Origin: Lucinisca nassula
Taxonomy: Eukaryota > Mollusca > Bivalvia > Lucinida > Lucinidae
Direction of reading: 5' to 3'
Assembly: GCA_963580285.1 (NCBI GenBank)
Contig: OY757010.1
Span: 62,642,406 to 62,706,405, forward strand
Length of the DNA stretch: 64,000 nucleotides
Position numbers and translations under genes: made by a program. This document shows, one piece after another, positions 45,227 through 55,508 of the stretch (its first letter is position 1; every line of letters begins with the position of its first letter). The notes beneath the pieces are model-generated. The model had not been told where the DNA came from. It searched no databases and was given only the letters and a program-made list of their open reading frames with translations.

Positions 45227-45540
45227 GCCGGCCTCGGTAGTTCATTCGGATGCGCGTCTGACTGATGAACAGGAGGACGCGGCTTCGATACCTGCCGGGG
45301 TCGGCAACATTATTTCGTGGAGATTGATCATGAAATCTTTTCTACGGTCATTCTCTCCCTTCCGCTGATTCAAGAAGGGCAGTTGTCAATTTCTGTCGAA
45401 AGAATGAGCACTGTACTGGTTAACCGCTTACATATAAGCCTGCCCAGGGAAGTGTGGATAGGTAAACTGACCGGCTCAGAAATCACCTAAATAGTGTTGA
45501 CTGGGCCATTGAATTCCAATACGAACAACCAATACAAACA
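45227..45540 (+). mobile_element. tRNA-derived SINE, type 1
   Basis: Head GCCGGCCTCGGTAGTTCATT with B-box region GGCTTCGATACC, body ending AGTGTTGACTGGGCCATTGA and a CAAT-rich tail. Confidence 0.82.
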
Positions 45541-46114
45541 AACTAATTAATTTGCATAATAAAGATCGGGTGAGCGATCCAGGGCCATTATGACCCTCTT
45601 GTTAATTATTATTATTATACTTATTATTATTATACTTATTATTATTAATGTGGATAAAGAATTTAAAAAAAAAAAACACGTCATTTTCACTTATTCCGCA
45701 TCACAAGACAAATCTTTCTGGACATGGATATTTGTCGTCAAATAAGTCCTGCAGTAATTTACAGTCACAGACAGAAAATACAAATCTCTCCGCTCTAGAG
45801 GTCGCAGGCAAAGCAGATGTCTCAACGTTGCCAGCCTCATTCTGCAGAAAATACAAAGATCTTATATATTCAATGCATCGCTGAAAGCAGTACGAAAACT
45901 GCGAGTGGAATAGAATGGGATAGAATGTTATGGTATTGCATTGTGTATATGTCAGAAATTAAAAGCAAACTGTTAATAAATGATAAAAAAGAGACTTAAA
46001 ATATTTTGGAAAAAATAGACATTGAAAGGTACAACACACATGGATCGAGTCACAGACCTCACGATTTCAAAATATAACCAGTTGTTTAATCTAATGTATA
46101 TTCAATATCTATTT
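45541..46114. other. Short microsatellite and unassigned sequence
   Basis: (TTA)n-like runs at 45600-45648. No gene recognised. Confidence 0.45.
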
Positions 46115-46842
46115 TTATGGAACGGTATTTAGGTAAAACTTAACATGTGAAAGATGCACATTTCAATATGCGAATCAGGCATTGCAGTTTGCAATATTGA
46201 CATTCCAGTATGTAATGTACACTACGTAACTTGTATCATGCACATTCTTATCAGGTATTTTGCAATATTAACGTTCCATTATGCAATGTGCACTACGAGT
46301 TTGTATGTTGCACATTCTATTATGCGAGTCTGACATTGTATTTTGTAATTTTAACCTTTCATTATGGAGAATCTAACAACAGTATCTAACCTCTATTTTG
46401 CATTTTGAACTATGCACTACGTAGAACGTTTTACTGTATTCCATTTTGAACCTTTCCACGCATCGTGGAAAATTCAATTTATCCTGTTCCAGTGCTAAAG
46501 GTGCTAACTCTCGAATACGGCATTTTTCAAACGTTTGGCACTAGATCGTATACAGAAAAGGCCATATAGACACCACAAAGGCATTGTGAAACAATCGCAG
46601 CCCTATGTCTGTGCACCCAGCCTATCTACTAATAGTTCCCGGAAAATAAGGGATAGGGAAGAGAAGAAAGATGTTGAAATTCAACTATTTACAAAATCTC
46701 GATTTTTCCCACTCACCTCCATTGGGACCCTTACCAGGGAATCTGACACGATCACAGCTCAATTTCAATGTAGCCATGGAATCTGTCAGCTCCATAAACA
46801 TAACAGTTTCCAGAAAATACAAACAACAACAACAACTACTAC

Positions 46843-47095
46843 GATCAGGGGGTCGCGGGTTTGATAATCTCGGTTCGACAAAAAATTCTTTCGTGGAGAT
46901 TGCTCATTGAGTTTTTTCTACGATTTTTCTCTCAATCTCGGTGATTTAAGAAGGACAGTTGTCAGTTTCCTGCGAAAAAATGTGCACTTTACTGGCTAAG
47001 CGCTAGCATATTAGCATGCCCAGGGAAAGTGTAGGTAAAAAGGTAAACTTACAGGCTCGATATGACCTAAATATTGTTGACTCCTAACGAACAAA
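46843..47095 (+). mobile_element. tRNA-derived SINE, type 1, 5'-incomplete, nested
   Basis: Starts in the tRNA-like head (GGTCGCGGGTTTGATAATC) and retains the AAGAAGGACAGTTGTCAGTT body and the AATATTGTTGACTCC tail region. Confidence 0.7.
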
Positions 47096-47097
47096 CA

Positions 47098-47573
47098 GAA
47101 CTACTACTACTACTACTACAGTACCATTACTGCTACTACTACTACTACTTCTACTACCATTACTACTACCAATGCTACAACTACTACTACTTCTACTACT
47201 AGTGACCTATACAGTGTTGACGGTGACGTTAAACATTCTACTACTACTACTTGTAGTGGTGGTGGTGTTACAACCACTATTAGGGACACTACCACTTCAA
47301 ACCAAATAACCACTACTCTTTGTCCACATGAACGACAACAACAACAATAACAACTACTACTACTTCTTCTACTACTACTGCTGCTGCTGTTGCTGCTGCT
47401 TCTACCACTGCTGCTGCTTCTGCTACGACAACTGTTGCTATTACTTCTAATTTTACTACTACAACAACAACTACTGCCACTACTAATGCTACTTCTACTA
47501 CTACTAATACTACTACTACTACTACCACCACTACTACTTCTACTACTACTACTACTACTACTACTACTTGCCC
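47098..47573. repeat. Trinucleotide (CTA/CTG) microsatellite block
   Basis: Mostly ACT/CTG/CAA triplets in imperfect runs. Long Leu- or Val-rich open frames on both strands are artefacts of the repeat. A 30-bp piece of family B (GTGACCTATACAGTGTTGAC) sits at 47207-47236. Confidence 0.85.
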
Positions 47574-48030
47574 ACTTCGTTCCGAAACTGGCGCGCTTCC
47601 GTTTCTAACGTAAATTTACGACCTGTTGTCACTTGAAGGATTCTAGCGCCACCGTACTTCAAACTTGGAACTGCAAGTTGCAAAATCGATAATTGAATTT
47701 CGAACCTAATGATGAAACATGCAGTCAGAGCGAGCCGAATATCAGCCAAAACACGGGATGTGGCCGATTTAACAACTGAAAACAGTGCGACGAATTCCTA
47801 AAGCTACATTATGCGATGATAAGAACAGAGTCCGTAAAGTGTAATGCCAGACAGTGAAATGCTGGTATGGAGATTAAAATAAGTATGGAAAGTATGGTAA
47901 AAACTGCATCATACAAGATACATAGTGCACATTACATACTTGAAAGCGCATATTGCAAAATGCAAGGCATAGTCGCACATTAGAATGTGCATCATTCACA
48001 TTTTAATTTTTACCTAAATACCGTTCCATA

Positions 48031-48621
48031 ATTTTTCTACTAATTTGCTTTAAGTGAGATTACGGAAACGCACGAAGCTAAAAATACCTTAAGCATTTAC
48101 CCTGTAATATATGCAAATTGTTTTCACTGGTCATGGTTAATTTGAACAGACAATACCTTCATGAAACTCATTGTATTTGGTTGCAGGTGCAAATTTAAAT
48201 ATTGGTCATACTGCAAAGAAAATTGTATGCGTTTGATTGGGCAGCGCAATGGCGATTATTTGTCATACAATATGTAAGCAACAACAAGTTTTACTCGCTT
48301 GTGCTCGCCTTTGTAGAATTGCGATGTACGCAGTCTTAGTTCATCCAACAGTCTGCGAATAACAAAATTCTTTGGACAACATATGTACAAACATATGTCG
48401 TGAACATTTTGCAGTACAACAAATTCGGTATTTTGAATATTAAAAGTGCGATATGGAATCATATTCCACAACAGAAAGCGCAACCGAATCGGGCAAATAT
48501 CGCTTTCAGGCGGGGAATGTGATCCCGTTTTCCCCGTCAACAATAAACTAACTAATAACGTTCATCAAAGTCATACGTCAGGGTTTGTTATTTGGCTGTG
48601 CATGCGCATTTAAATACCATA
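48031..48621. other. Intron sequence, nothing recognised
   Basis: A 95-codon open frame on the - strand (48256-48543) has no recognised motif and I do not call it. Confidence 0.4.
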
Positions 48622-48829
48622 TACAGTGAAATCCGCTATTAAAACCACCAAAAGTTGGGACAAATTCCACCTTTAAAAGCTTATTTTGAAGGTTACACTT
48701 AAAATTCCTTTGTGTTTTCTGGCCACAGTGACCTCTGGTCAGGGACATCTTTGGGAATGTTCAAAAGTGGTCTTTAAGACCACTTTTAAACAGTCTCAAA
48801 GGTGGGCTTGATAGAGGAATTCCACTGTA
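48622..48829 (+). mobile_element. Family E TIR element, complete 208-bp copy
   Basis: TACAGTGAAATCC at the left and GGAATTCCACTGTA at the right, with internal hairpin AAGTGGTCTTTAAGACCACTT. TA-starting termini suggest Tc1/mariner-type ends, but this is inference. Used as the reference for the split copy at 31417. Confidence 0.78.
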
Positions 48830-49078
48830 ACGTTAACGGACACTTTCTCAAGAGTTGGCTGATATTGAAAAGTATGTTCATTTGTTAATGCAAGGTCAAC
48901 TCGCAAGCGCATCCTACATTCTGCTTGAAGCAAGAAAATTTAATCTAATCCATTTATCTTTCGTTGATAGGGTAAAACATGCATTGAAAAGCATCCAATT
49001 CCACAAACATAAATTATATTGAGTCAGAACCAGAAAATAAGCATAGTTTACATAATAGCGGATCAAGATATGGTTTTG
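48830..49078. other. Unassigned
   Basis: Nothing recognised. Confidence 0.4.
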
Positions 49079-49371
49079 GTTGTTTGATTTGAGGTTTAAC
49101 GTCTCCGTCAACACTGTAAAGGTCATTTTGGAGACGTTGCTTCCATTTTTGTAAGACTTTTACCCGACGTTGAGATGAAATGACATCTCAATCACCGTCG
49201 CCCAATGAAACCAATAGGGTTTATAAGCGTGGGCGGTCCGACTCGCACCGCTTTGCCTGGGCGGGCTTAGATCCTCCAAGCCGTTTACCAGTACTCGTGA
49301 GCGGGTTGGATTTAGCTCTGCGTGGAAGCATCGTGCAGCCCATATATTTCTTCAAGCCCTTATGGGCGGGG
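49079..49371 (-). mobile_element. SINE-like family B, near full length
   Basis: Tail GATTTGAGGTTTAACGTCTC at the left; head AAGCCCTTATGGGCGGGG at the right. Confidence 0.82.
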
Positions 49372-49401
49372 CCGATCAAGATATTGTCGAAATATTGTTG
49401 A

Positions 49402-49711
49402 TTTGTTTGTTTGTGTTGGACCTTAACGGCCCATTCAACACTCTTTTAGGTCAATTTTGAGCCGATCAGTTTACCTATCCACACTTGTCCTAGGCAAGCT
49501 TATCCGTAAGCGGTTGACCAGTACAGTGCACATTCTTTCGCCAGAAACTAACAACTGCCCTTCTTGAATCAGCAGAAGGACAGAATGACCGTGGAAAAGA
49601 TTCCATGATCAATCTCCAGGAAAGAATATTGCCGAACCCGGCTGGTATCGAACCAGCGTCTTCCTGATCACCAGTCAGACGTACATCCGACTGAGCTACC
49701 GAGGCCGGCTA
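49402..49711 (-). mobile_element. tRNA-derived SINE, type 1, with perfect target-site duplication
   Basis: Flanked by GAAATATTGTTGA at 49389-49401 and 49712-49724. Full-length 310 bp from the tRNA-like GCCGGCCTCGGTAGCTCAGT (on the - strand) to the CAAACAAATC tail. The exact duplication proves retroposition and marks this as a relatively young insertion. Confidence 0.92.
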
Positions 49712-49724
49712 GAAATATTGTTGA

Positions 49725-50462
49725 AACTAGTATGGTTTCACATTAATTCATGGAATAAGATGCCAAAAGGATCAAGTGAGGTATATAGTTATATCATGCC
49801 ACGCTGGTTGACATGTTGCGATCTATGATTGTTGGTTCTCGTGGACAACACTTCATTTTAATAATGTCCTAACATTACTATATCGTGATAAGGTATGCTG
49901 TTAGGTCATGACGATGTATGGCAAAATATGAATTGACGACAGCCATGTTATAATCTGCTGGATAACAACTGCAAGAACTCGCGATAAATGCGGGCAAAAA
50001 AAATATTTTGATTCTAAAATAATACAGAATTACAGGAATGTGTTGTAGTAACATTTTCTTGAGTCGGATATTGGTAGAGGTACACATTTCACAAACCTCT
50101 GGTTGCACGTTAATTGCGGGTTACACAAATCGTTCGGATGTGTTTTTATCTCTTTTAATCGACGTCCCGTCTTCACATGACCTTAGCTGCTGGTGGGACG
50201 TAAAACGCAAACCGGCACACTCAATTTGCAATTACTGCTTCTTCTCTCGAAGAAAAGAACAGAACAAAACTTTATTAACTAAAGTCAACATTATGATATA
50301 CAAGGATTTACAAGCATTCAAGTATAGTATAAAAGGCAATACGGAGCTATCAAAATAATTTTCTGGGGCAGTATGTTCGATTTTAAATCAGGCATGGTAA
50401 GTGAGCCGTTGATGTTTGTGAAATAGAACCTGTAAAATCATAATAATTATATCCTATTACAG
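49725..50462. other. Intron sequence with a SINE type 3 tail
   Basis: 50158-50222 (GACGTCCCGTCTTCACATGA, TGGTGGGACGTAAAACGCAA) is the tail of the type 3 SINE seen at 22008. Nothing else recognised. Confidence 0.5.
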
Positions 50463-50587
50463 AGTCCCGTTGGCAGCAAAATGACGCTAGCTGTGAAGTT
50501 GGATGATATTCCCCGAAACAGCAGGCAACACAAGTGTTTTCACAGTCTGGAAATAAGATACAATCTTATTGGTCAATACGGACCCAG
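50463..50587 (+). CDS. Astacin-family metalloprotease, CUB domain exon 2
   Basis: Acceptor TCCTATTACAG, donor GTATAT, 125 nt, phase 0 to phase 2. Translation runs SPVGSKMTLAVKLDDIP, then KCFHSLEIRYNLIGQYGP. The third CUB Cys followed by LEIRY matches the family (C..D.LEIRD), but the Asp used by calcium-binding CUB domains is not at the usual place, so calcium binding is doubtful. Junctions on both sides restore in-frame codons. Confidence 0.85.
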
Positions 50588-51426
50588 GTATATTTCCCAT
50601 TTTCTTTAGGATGTCTTATTTTATTTTATGGTCAATTCCTCCGCCACATATCGACCCCAAGTCCAATATACAATACATTACAGGATTTATTATAACAGTT
50701 ATTACATATGGAAGGGTGCACTTGGACGAGAGAGATGAGAAGTTAACAAATTGTCATTCCTGAAAAATTAACTGGAGTTGTACGGAATGTGATAGACAGA
50801 TGGGTGCGTTTTTGGATGGATGGATGGATGGATGGAAGGCTGTTAAAGAGAAGGAAGGCTGGCCAGGAGATGTTTGAATGGGTGTATGAGTTGGTGCGGT
50901 GCTATGGATGGATGGCTGTTGGACAAATATTTCTTTCTGTATCGTTAGGTATTGAAGTAACTCTAAAACGCTACGTTCAATGCGATGGTGTTACGTTGCT
51001 CAAAGTAACGTAAACAAAGCAAGGCCCATCTTGTCATATCAAAAGCTAAAGCCCCATGTTCAGACAGCATGTGAATTTCATGATTTGAATATGGGTCTAA
51101 TTATTTGAGCACGGCTTTCGTCTGGAAGAATTGTATTCGGCCTAAATATATGTACAGGTCGATTGCAGACTTCGGCTGTGTGCGCATGTTCGTATATCCC
51201 TCATCGCTTGTAGCGGCCTAATAAGATACGTAAAACAAGGGTGACAACCTACGTCATAGCAGAGATGTCGTATACATTTCAGTATCAGCCTTATTGGTGC
51301 AAATATGGTAAATAAAATGCTGCCAACTAGATATGTACATTACCAGTCTACAGAAAACATATTTCAGCTGGTTTACGCATAATATTTGCATTCAATTGGT
51401 GAACTAATTTCACATGGGTTGAAAAA
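50588..51426. other. Intron sequence, (GGAT)n microsatellite
   Basis: A short (GGAT)n run at 50815-50838. No other feature recognised. Confidence 0.45.
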
Positions 51427-51885
51427 ACTACGCAGTATGACCCATCTTCTTTCTTATGAATATTTTCATTGCTCTTAAAGGATCTCTTTTTTGATTTTTA
51501 TTTGCCTTCACTGCAGCTGGTGTTGTGCCGTGTGGCGGCGGTAAAACGTCTCCCCGTACATCAACCATAGTGCAGTTTATATTTTACTTTTGGTCCTTTG
51601 AGATCAGCGTGAATATTCTGAGAAATCAGAAATAACTTATTGGTTTAGACTCATATTCTAGACAGGTTTTTAATTATTTGGACCCCATTTTGATTTATAT
51701 CAGTCTTTGTATCGACTGCCTATTCGAAATTGGCAAGATTGCAGTATGTTTTCTCTGGCTTTCTTTGCCGGATCATTACAGGGTCACTGATGAGGCTTTA
51801 TTAGCCGAAACTACGTAGTATGACCCATCTTCTTTCTTATGAATATTTTCATTGCTCTTAAAGGATCTCTTTTTTGATTTTTATT
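51427..51885 (+). mobile_element. Retrozyme-like family F, 1.2 units, + strand
   Basis: The copy starts inside a hammerhead (ACTACGCAGTATGACCCATC) and runs one full unit to the next (51781-51826) and then about 60 bp further. The distance between equivalent TGACCC positions (51438 and 51821) is 383 bp. Opposite in strand to the 42628-43328 copy and 8-9 kb away. Confidence 0.8.
51781..51826 (+). ncRNA. Hammerhead ribozyme, type I
   Basis: Stem I GGGTCA/TGACCC, core CTGATGA, stem II GGCT-TTATT-AGCC, GAAA, stem III CTAC/GTAG, cleavage between 51820 and 51821. Loop differences from the - strand copies fall only in the stem II loop. Confidence 0.87.
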
Positions 51886-52320
51886 CGAAAGCTTGCCACT
51901 AGATTTGATTCGACGCTGCGAACAGTCGTGGATCAGACATCATTGCCAAATCAGCTTCTGTCGAATTATGTAAAGGTAGAGCCACATTTCGAAGACAGAT
52001 TTCAGTATGTTTGGTTCTTTTATGACCTAATGCACCGACTGCGCCTAATTGTCGTGACGAATACCTTTAGTGTAGTAGCACGTTCAAAACAAACTAATGG
52101 TTACAACATCACTGCAATGACGTAGGTTATTCCCCTGTAATAGTAGCACCTTCTACTAATAAGAAACGTTTTCGTGGCACACAAGGTCAACATAGATTCT
52201 GATCAGTCTGTACATACATGATGGCTGGTCAGAGCCTTTTCTGTCCACTGGGTATATGGCCTAAAGCAATCCCAAGAAATGCTGCAATATATGCCATACT
52301 GAACTGGCGTTATCAGGGGT
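51886..52320. other. Intron sequence, nothing recognised
   Basis: No exon or repeat seen. Confidence 0.4.
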
Positions 52321-52647
52321 TTGTTTCGTTTGTTTGGTTTGAGATTTTACGTCGCCGTCAACACAAAGCAGGTCATTTTGGAGACGTCGCTTCCAACTTT
52401 GTTGGACTTTTACCCAGCACTGAGATGAAATGACACCTCAAACCCTAAGGTCCAAAGCATTACGGGTTATATGCAGGAGCAGTCTGACTCGCATTTCCCT
52501 GCTTGGACGGACGTTCCCCCGACACGCATTTCTCTGCCTGGACGGACGGTTCATCCACTACTCATGTGCGGCCGGTTTTACATCTGCTTGGAAGCATTAT
52601 GCAGGCCAATCTATTTCTCTAAGCCCCGATGAGCGTGGGGGGGGGGG
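52321..52647 (-). mobile_element. SINE-like family B, diverged copy
   Basis: Tail TTGAGATTTTACGTCGCCGT at the left, head ending CCCCGATGAGCGTGGGG. A short internal duplication (ACGGACG words near 52507 and 52541) makes it longer than usual. Confidence 0.75.
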
Positions 52648-53045
52648 GCTCGTTATGGATGAACTATATAGTGTTTGTTTGCTAAAAAGACCAAAATATA
52701 AATCTTGGAAGCAATGTAGCGATATACTATACAGGCGTTCCGTTAACATTTTAGCCTAGCCAACACTCAAATATTCTTATGCATCAGTACTGTACCTTGA
52801 CTTGAAACGACGGCCTAAATAACTTTACTTGACACATCATTTCTATGTTGTCAGCCCCATGTACATTTTACTTAAAATCCTTGCCTTTTGCATGCATTCT
52901 CTTTGTATAATCATTTCGCGCGATGGGACATATTTAGGAGAACACAACTGAATGCATTTTTCTATGATATATAATGGGTTCTCGTTAATTGTCTTCAATC
53001 TTTTTTGTATTTATTTTATATCATCTTTCTTTGTTTTGTATACAG
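52648..53045. other. Intron sequence, nothing recognised
   Basis: No feature seen. Confidence 0.4.
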
Positions 53046-53167
53046 ATTCTGTGGCAATACCGACCACCCGCTGCATCTCCAGTCCACCGGTAATGTTGTC
53101 ATGGTTATTCTGCATGCTGAGAATGATCGGTACAGTGGAAAAGGGTTCGAAGTAAAGTTTTCTACTG
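53046..53167 (+). CDS. Astacin-family metalloprotease, CUB domain exon 3
   Basis: Acceptor TTGTATACAG, donor GTATGA, 122 nt, phase 2 to phase 1. Translation: split Arg codon, FCGNTDHPLHLQSTGNVVMV, then YSGKGFEVKFST. The fourth CUB Cys in FCG and the STGN.V.V and GKGF.V.FS segments are the end of a CUB domain. The donor is chosen because it closes the domain after FST and matches the phase of the next exon. Reading on gives unrelated sequence and a MITE 66 bp later. Confidence 0.88.
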
Positions 53168-53233
53168 GTATGATGCCGTCCAAGTTGCTGAATATTACAA
53201 TGACCAGAACACGGTTGTGCCTTTCAGATCACG

Positions 53234-53434
53234 CATCACAAAAACACACCTATATTATTTTGACCCCCTTTAAACCCTAGATTACTGTTATGTATCAGTT
53301 TTTCTTATTTCTGCTAAAAATAGATTATCATTTGTTTAAGCGCCTCGCTGAGATGTAGACTTTTTTATCTGAAAATTTTCATTATTTTTGTGGTGACGTT
53401 TTCAATGTATTTGAATAGGCGTGTTTTCGTAATG
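53234..53434 (-). mobile_element. MITE family A, reduced copy just after an exon
   Basis: CATCACAAAAACACACC to GGCGTGTTTTCGTAATG. The central hairpin is reduced. Begins 66 bp after the donor of the CUB exon. Confidence 0.8.
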
Positions 53435-53493
53435 GGTATATGACAAAATCTTCAAGAAATTGATAAACACATACGCAGATCAGCCTCTTCCCA

Positions 53494-54479
53494 TCGCGAA
53501 AACACGCCTATTAATTAGGGCCCCGCACTGAAAGTGTGGGTGCCCTATAGTAATCACTCTGTCTGTCCGTCTGTCCGTCCACAAATTTTTTTATCCTCCA
53601 TAACTTTTTATTATTCCTGGATGGATTTAAATATTACTTGGCATCACTCTGTCCGTCCGTCTGTCTGTCTGTCTGTCTGTCCGTCTGTCCGTCCACAAAT
53701 TTTTTTATCCGCCATAACTTTCTTATTCCTGGATGGATTTAAATATTACTTGGCAGAAATGTTAACCATAATGTGATGGAGTGTTGCGCGCAAGACTCAG
53801 GTCCGTACCTCAAAGGTCAAGGTCATACTTAGAGGTTAAAGGTCAAAAAAGGGTCTTTCCTGTGTCCAATTAATAACTTTGTTATTATTCCTGGATGGAT
53901 TTAAATATTACTTGGCAGAAATGTTAACCATAATGTGACGAAGTGTCACACGCAAGACCCACAGCCGTACCTCAAAGGTCAAGGTCATACTTAGAGATAA
54001 AAGGTCAAAAAAGCGTCTTTTTATTGTGTCCAATCTATAACTTTTTATACCTGGATGGATTTAAATATTACTTAGCAGAAATATTAACCATAATGTGACA
54101 GTGTGTCACGCGCAAGACTCAGGTCCGTACCTCAAAGGTCAAGGTCATACTTAGAGGTGAAAGGAAAAAAAAACGTCTTTTTTAACATCAACATTTTCCT
54201 ACTCCTCTGATAGCGCTGCCGGGGCCCTAGTCAGTTTCACTGACAGCTCTAGTTTTGACCCCCTTGAACCCCACTTTTGTATAGTAAAACTGGGTTTTAC
54301 AGGGGGTAAACATTGGTTTTCTTAGTTCTGCTCTAAAATATAGATTGTGAGTACTCGAGTACCTACAATCTATATATTGAAAAGAAATAAGAAACATATC
54401 AAAATATTTCATCTTAAAATTTTCGATTTTTCGGCAATAACGTTTACAATTTATTTGTATAGGCATGTTTTCGAAATGC
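53494..54479 (-). mobile_element. MITE family A split by an insertion
   Basis: The left terminus (CATCGCGAAAACACGCCTA, 53494-53518) is separated from the body (TTTTGACCCCCTTGAACCCC, 54253 on, to GGCATGTTTTCGAAATG). The missing junction is intact in copies at 5341 and 42337. Confidence 0.7.
53519..54252 (+). mobile_element. Insertion of about 730 bp with internal tandem repeats
   Basis: Starts GGGCCCCGCACTGAAAGTGT and ends near CGGGGCCCTAGTCAGTTTCA, a short inverted GGGCCCC pair. The interior has (GTCC)n tracts and three to four repeats of TCCTGGATGGATTTAAATAT plus CTCAAAGGTCAAGGTCATAC at about 110-180 bp spacing. Confidence 0.65.
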
Positions 54480-54585
54480 TTCACCTTGTCTAACCAGACT
54501 CCTCACTTTTTGGATAGCCCTGAGATGATGATGATGTTTTCGAGGTTAACGACGCGCCAACCTTCTTTGTGGGTCATAAGCGTCA

Positions 54586-55217
54586 ACGGTCACACGTGAG
54601 AACCAATCTTTTGCAAATGTTCTCCATGTACTCTCTGACCCCACCCATAGGGGCTTGAAGAAATATATGGGCTGCATGATGCTTCCACGCAGAGCTGGAT
54701 CCGGCCCGCACACTAGTCCTGGTAAACCGCTTAGAGGATCTAAGCCTGACCAGGAACCGCGGTGCGAGGCAGACCGTCCATGCTTATAAACCCTATTGGT
54801 TTCATTGGGCGACAGGGCTTGAGGTGTCATTTCATCTCAATGTCGGGTAAAAGTCCCACAAAATTGGAAGCAATGTCTCCAAAATGACCTTTACAGTGTT
54901 GACGGTCACACGTGAGAACCAATCTTTTGCAAATGTTCTCCATGTACTCTCTGACCCCACCCATAGGGGCTTGAAGAAATATATGGGCTGCATGATGCTT
55001 CCACGCAGAGCTGGATCCGGCCCGCACACTAGTCCTGGTAAACCGCTTAGAGGATCTAAGCCTGACCAGGAACCGCGGTGCGAGGCAGACCGTCCATGCT
55101 TATAAACCCTATTGGTTTCATTGGGCGACAGGGCTTGAGATGTCATTTCATCTCAATGTCGGGTAAAAGTCCCACAAAATTGGAAGGAACGTCTCCAAAA
55201 TGACCTTTACAGTGTTG
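54586..55217 (+). repeat. Tandem segmental duplication, 316-bp period
   Basis: ACGGTCACACGTGAGAACCA starts at 54586 and again at 54902. The two 316-bp units contain part of family B and its upstream flank and differ at only a few positions, so the event is recent. Confidence 0.88.
54635..54905 (+). mobile_element. SINE-like family B, tail-truncated duplicate
   Basis: Same as the following copy but cut inside AGTGTTGACGG where the tandem duplicate begins. Confidence 0.85.
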
Positions 55218-55259
55218 ACTGGGAAGTTAAACCTCAAATCAAACAAACAAACAAACAAA
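54951..55259 (+). mobile_element. SINE-like family B, full length with target-site duplication
   Basis: TCTCCATGTACTCT lies at 54937-54950 and again at 55260-55273. The 309-bp body runs from CTGACCCCACCCATAGGGGC to an AAACCTCAAATC(AAAC)n tail. No tRNA-type boxes are evident in the head, so the origin of the 5' module is unknown. Confidence 0.92.
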
Positions 55260-55382
55260 TCTCCATGTACTCTGTTTTTCGCCTCTCTCTAATTAATCAA
55301 CACCTAGCTGTTAGATAAAAAATCTTCAAATAACCATAAACACATAATTTCAGTAGGCTTTAACAGTAACTTTATTTTATAG

Positions 55383-55508
55383 GTTATCATGGCAGTGTGT
55401 GTATTCCCAATCCTTGCAGTGGAGCTAATGTATGCCATGATATTGGAAATGGAGAATACCAGTGCAAATGCCCTTCAAACTTGCTCGGAACAGACTGCAG
55501 CATTGTGG
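55383..55508 (+). CDS. Astacin-family metalloprotease, second EGF-like domain exon
   Basis: Acceptor TTTATTTTATAG, donor GTAAGA, 126 nt, phase 1 to phase 1. Translation: split Gly codon, YHGSVCIPNPCSGANVCHDI, then EYQCKCPSNLLGTDCSIV. Six Cys with C.PNPC, YQC.CP and G.DC spacing is a textbook EGF-like domain. The gene must continue at least one more exon. A possible short terminal exon at 57321 (acceptor TTTTCCTCAG, 13 codons then TGA) fits the phase but has no other support. Confidence 0.9.

Larger units (their letters stand above)
46115..48030. mobile_element. 1.9-kb element with long inverted termini
   Basis: TATGGAACGGTATTTAGGTA at the left is mirrored by TACCTAAATACCGTTCCATA at the right. 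Similarity continues inward for some 150-200 bp through subterminal words such as GTGCACATT and TTGCAATATT, repeated two or three times at about 110-bp spacing on the left. The interior contains a SINE (46843-47095) and a trinucleotide array and has no transposase. It looks like a non-autonomous DNA transposon. Confidence 0.65.

Noticed and set aside
47313..47608. Val-rich and Leu-rich open frames
   Set aside because: Direct translation of a CTA/CTG trinucleotide array on both strands.
52430..52759. 109-codon open frame
   Set aside because: Translation of a family B copy. Similar peptides recur wherever family B occurs.
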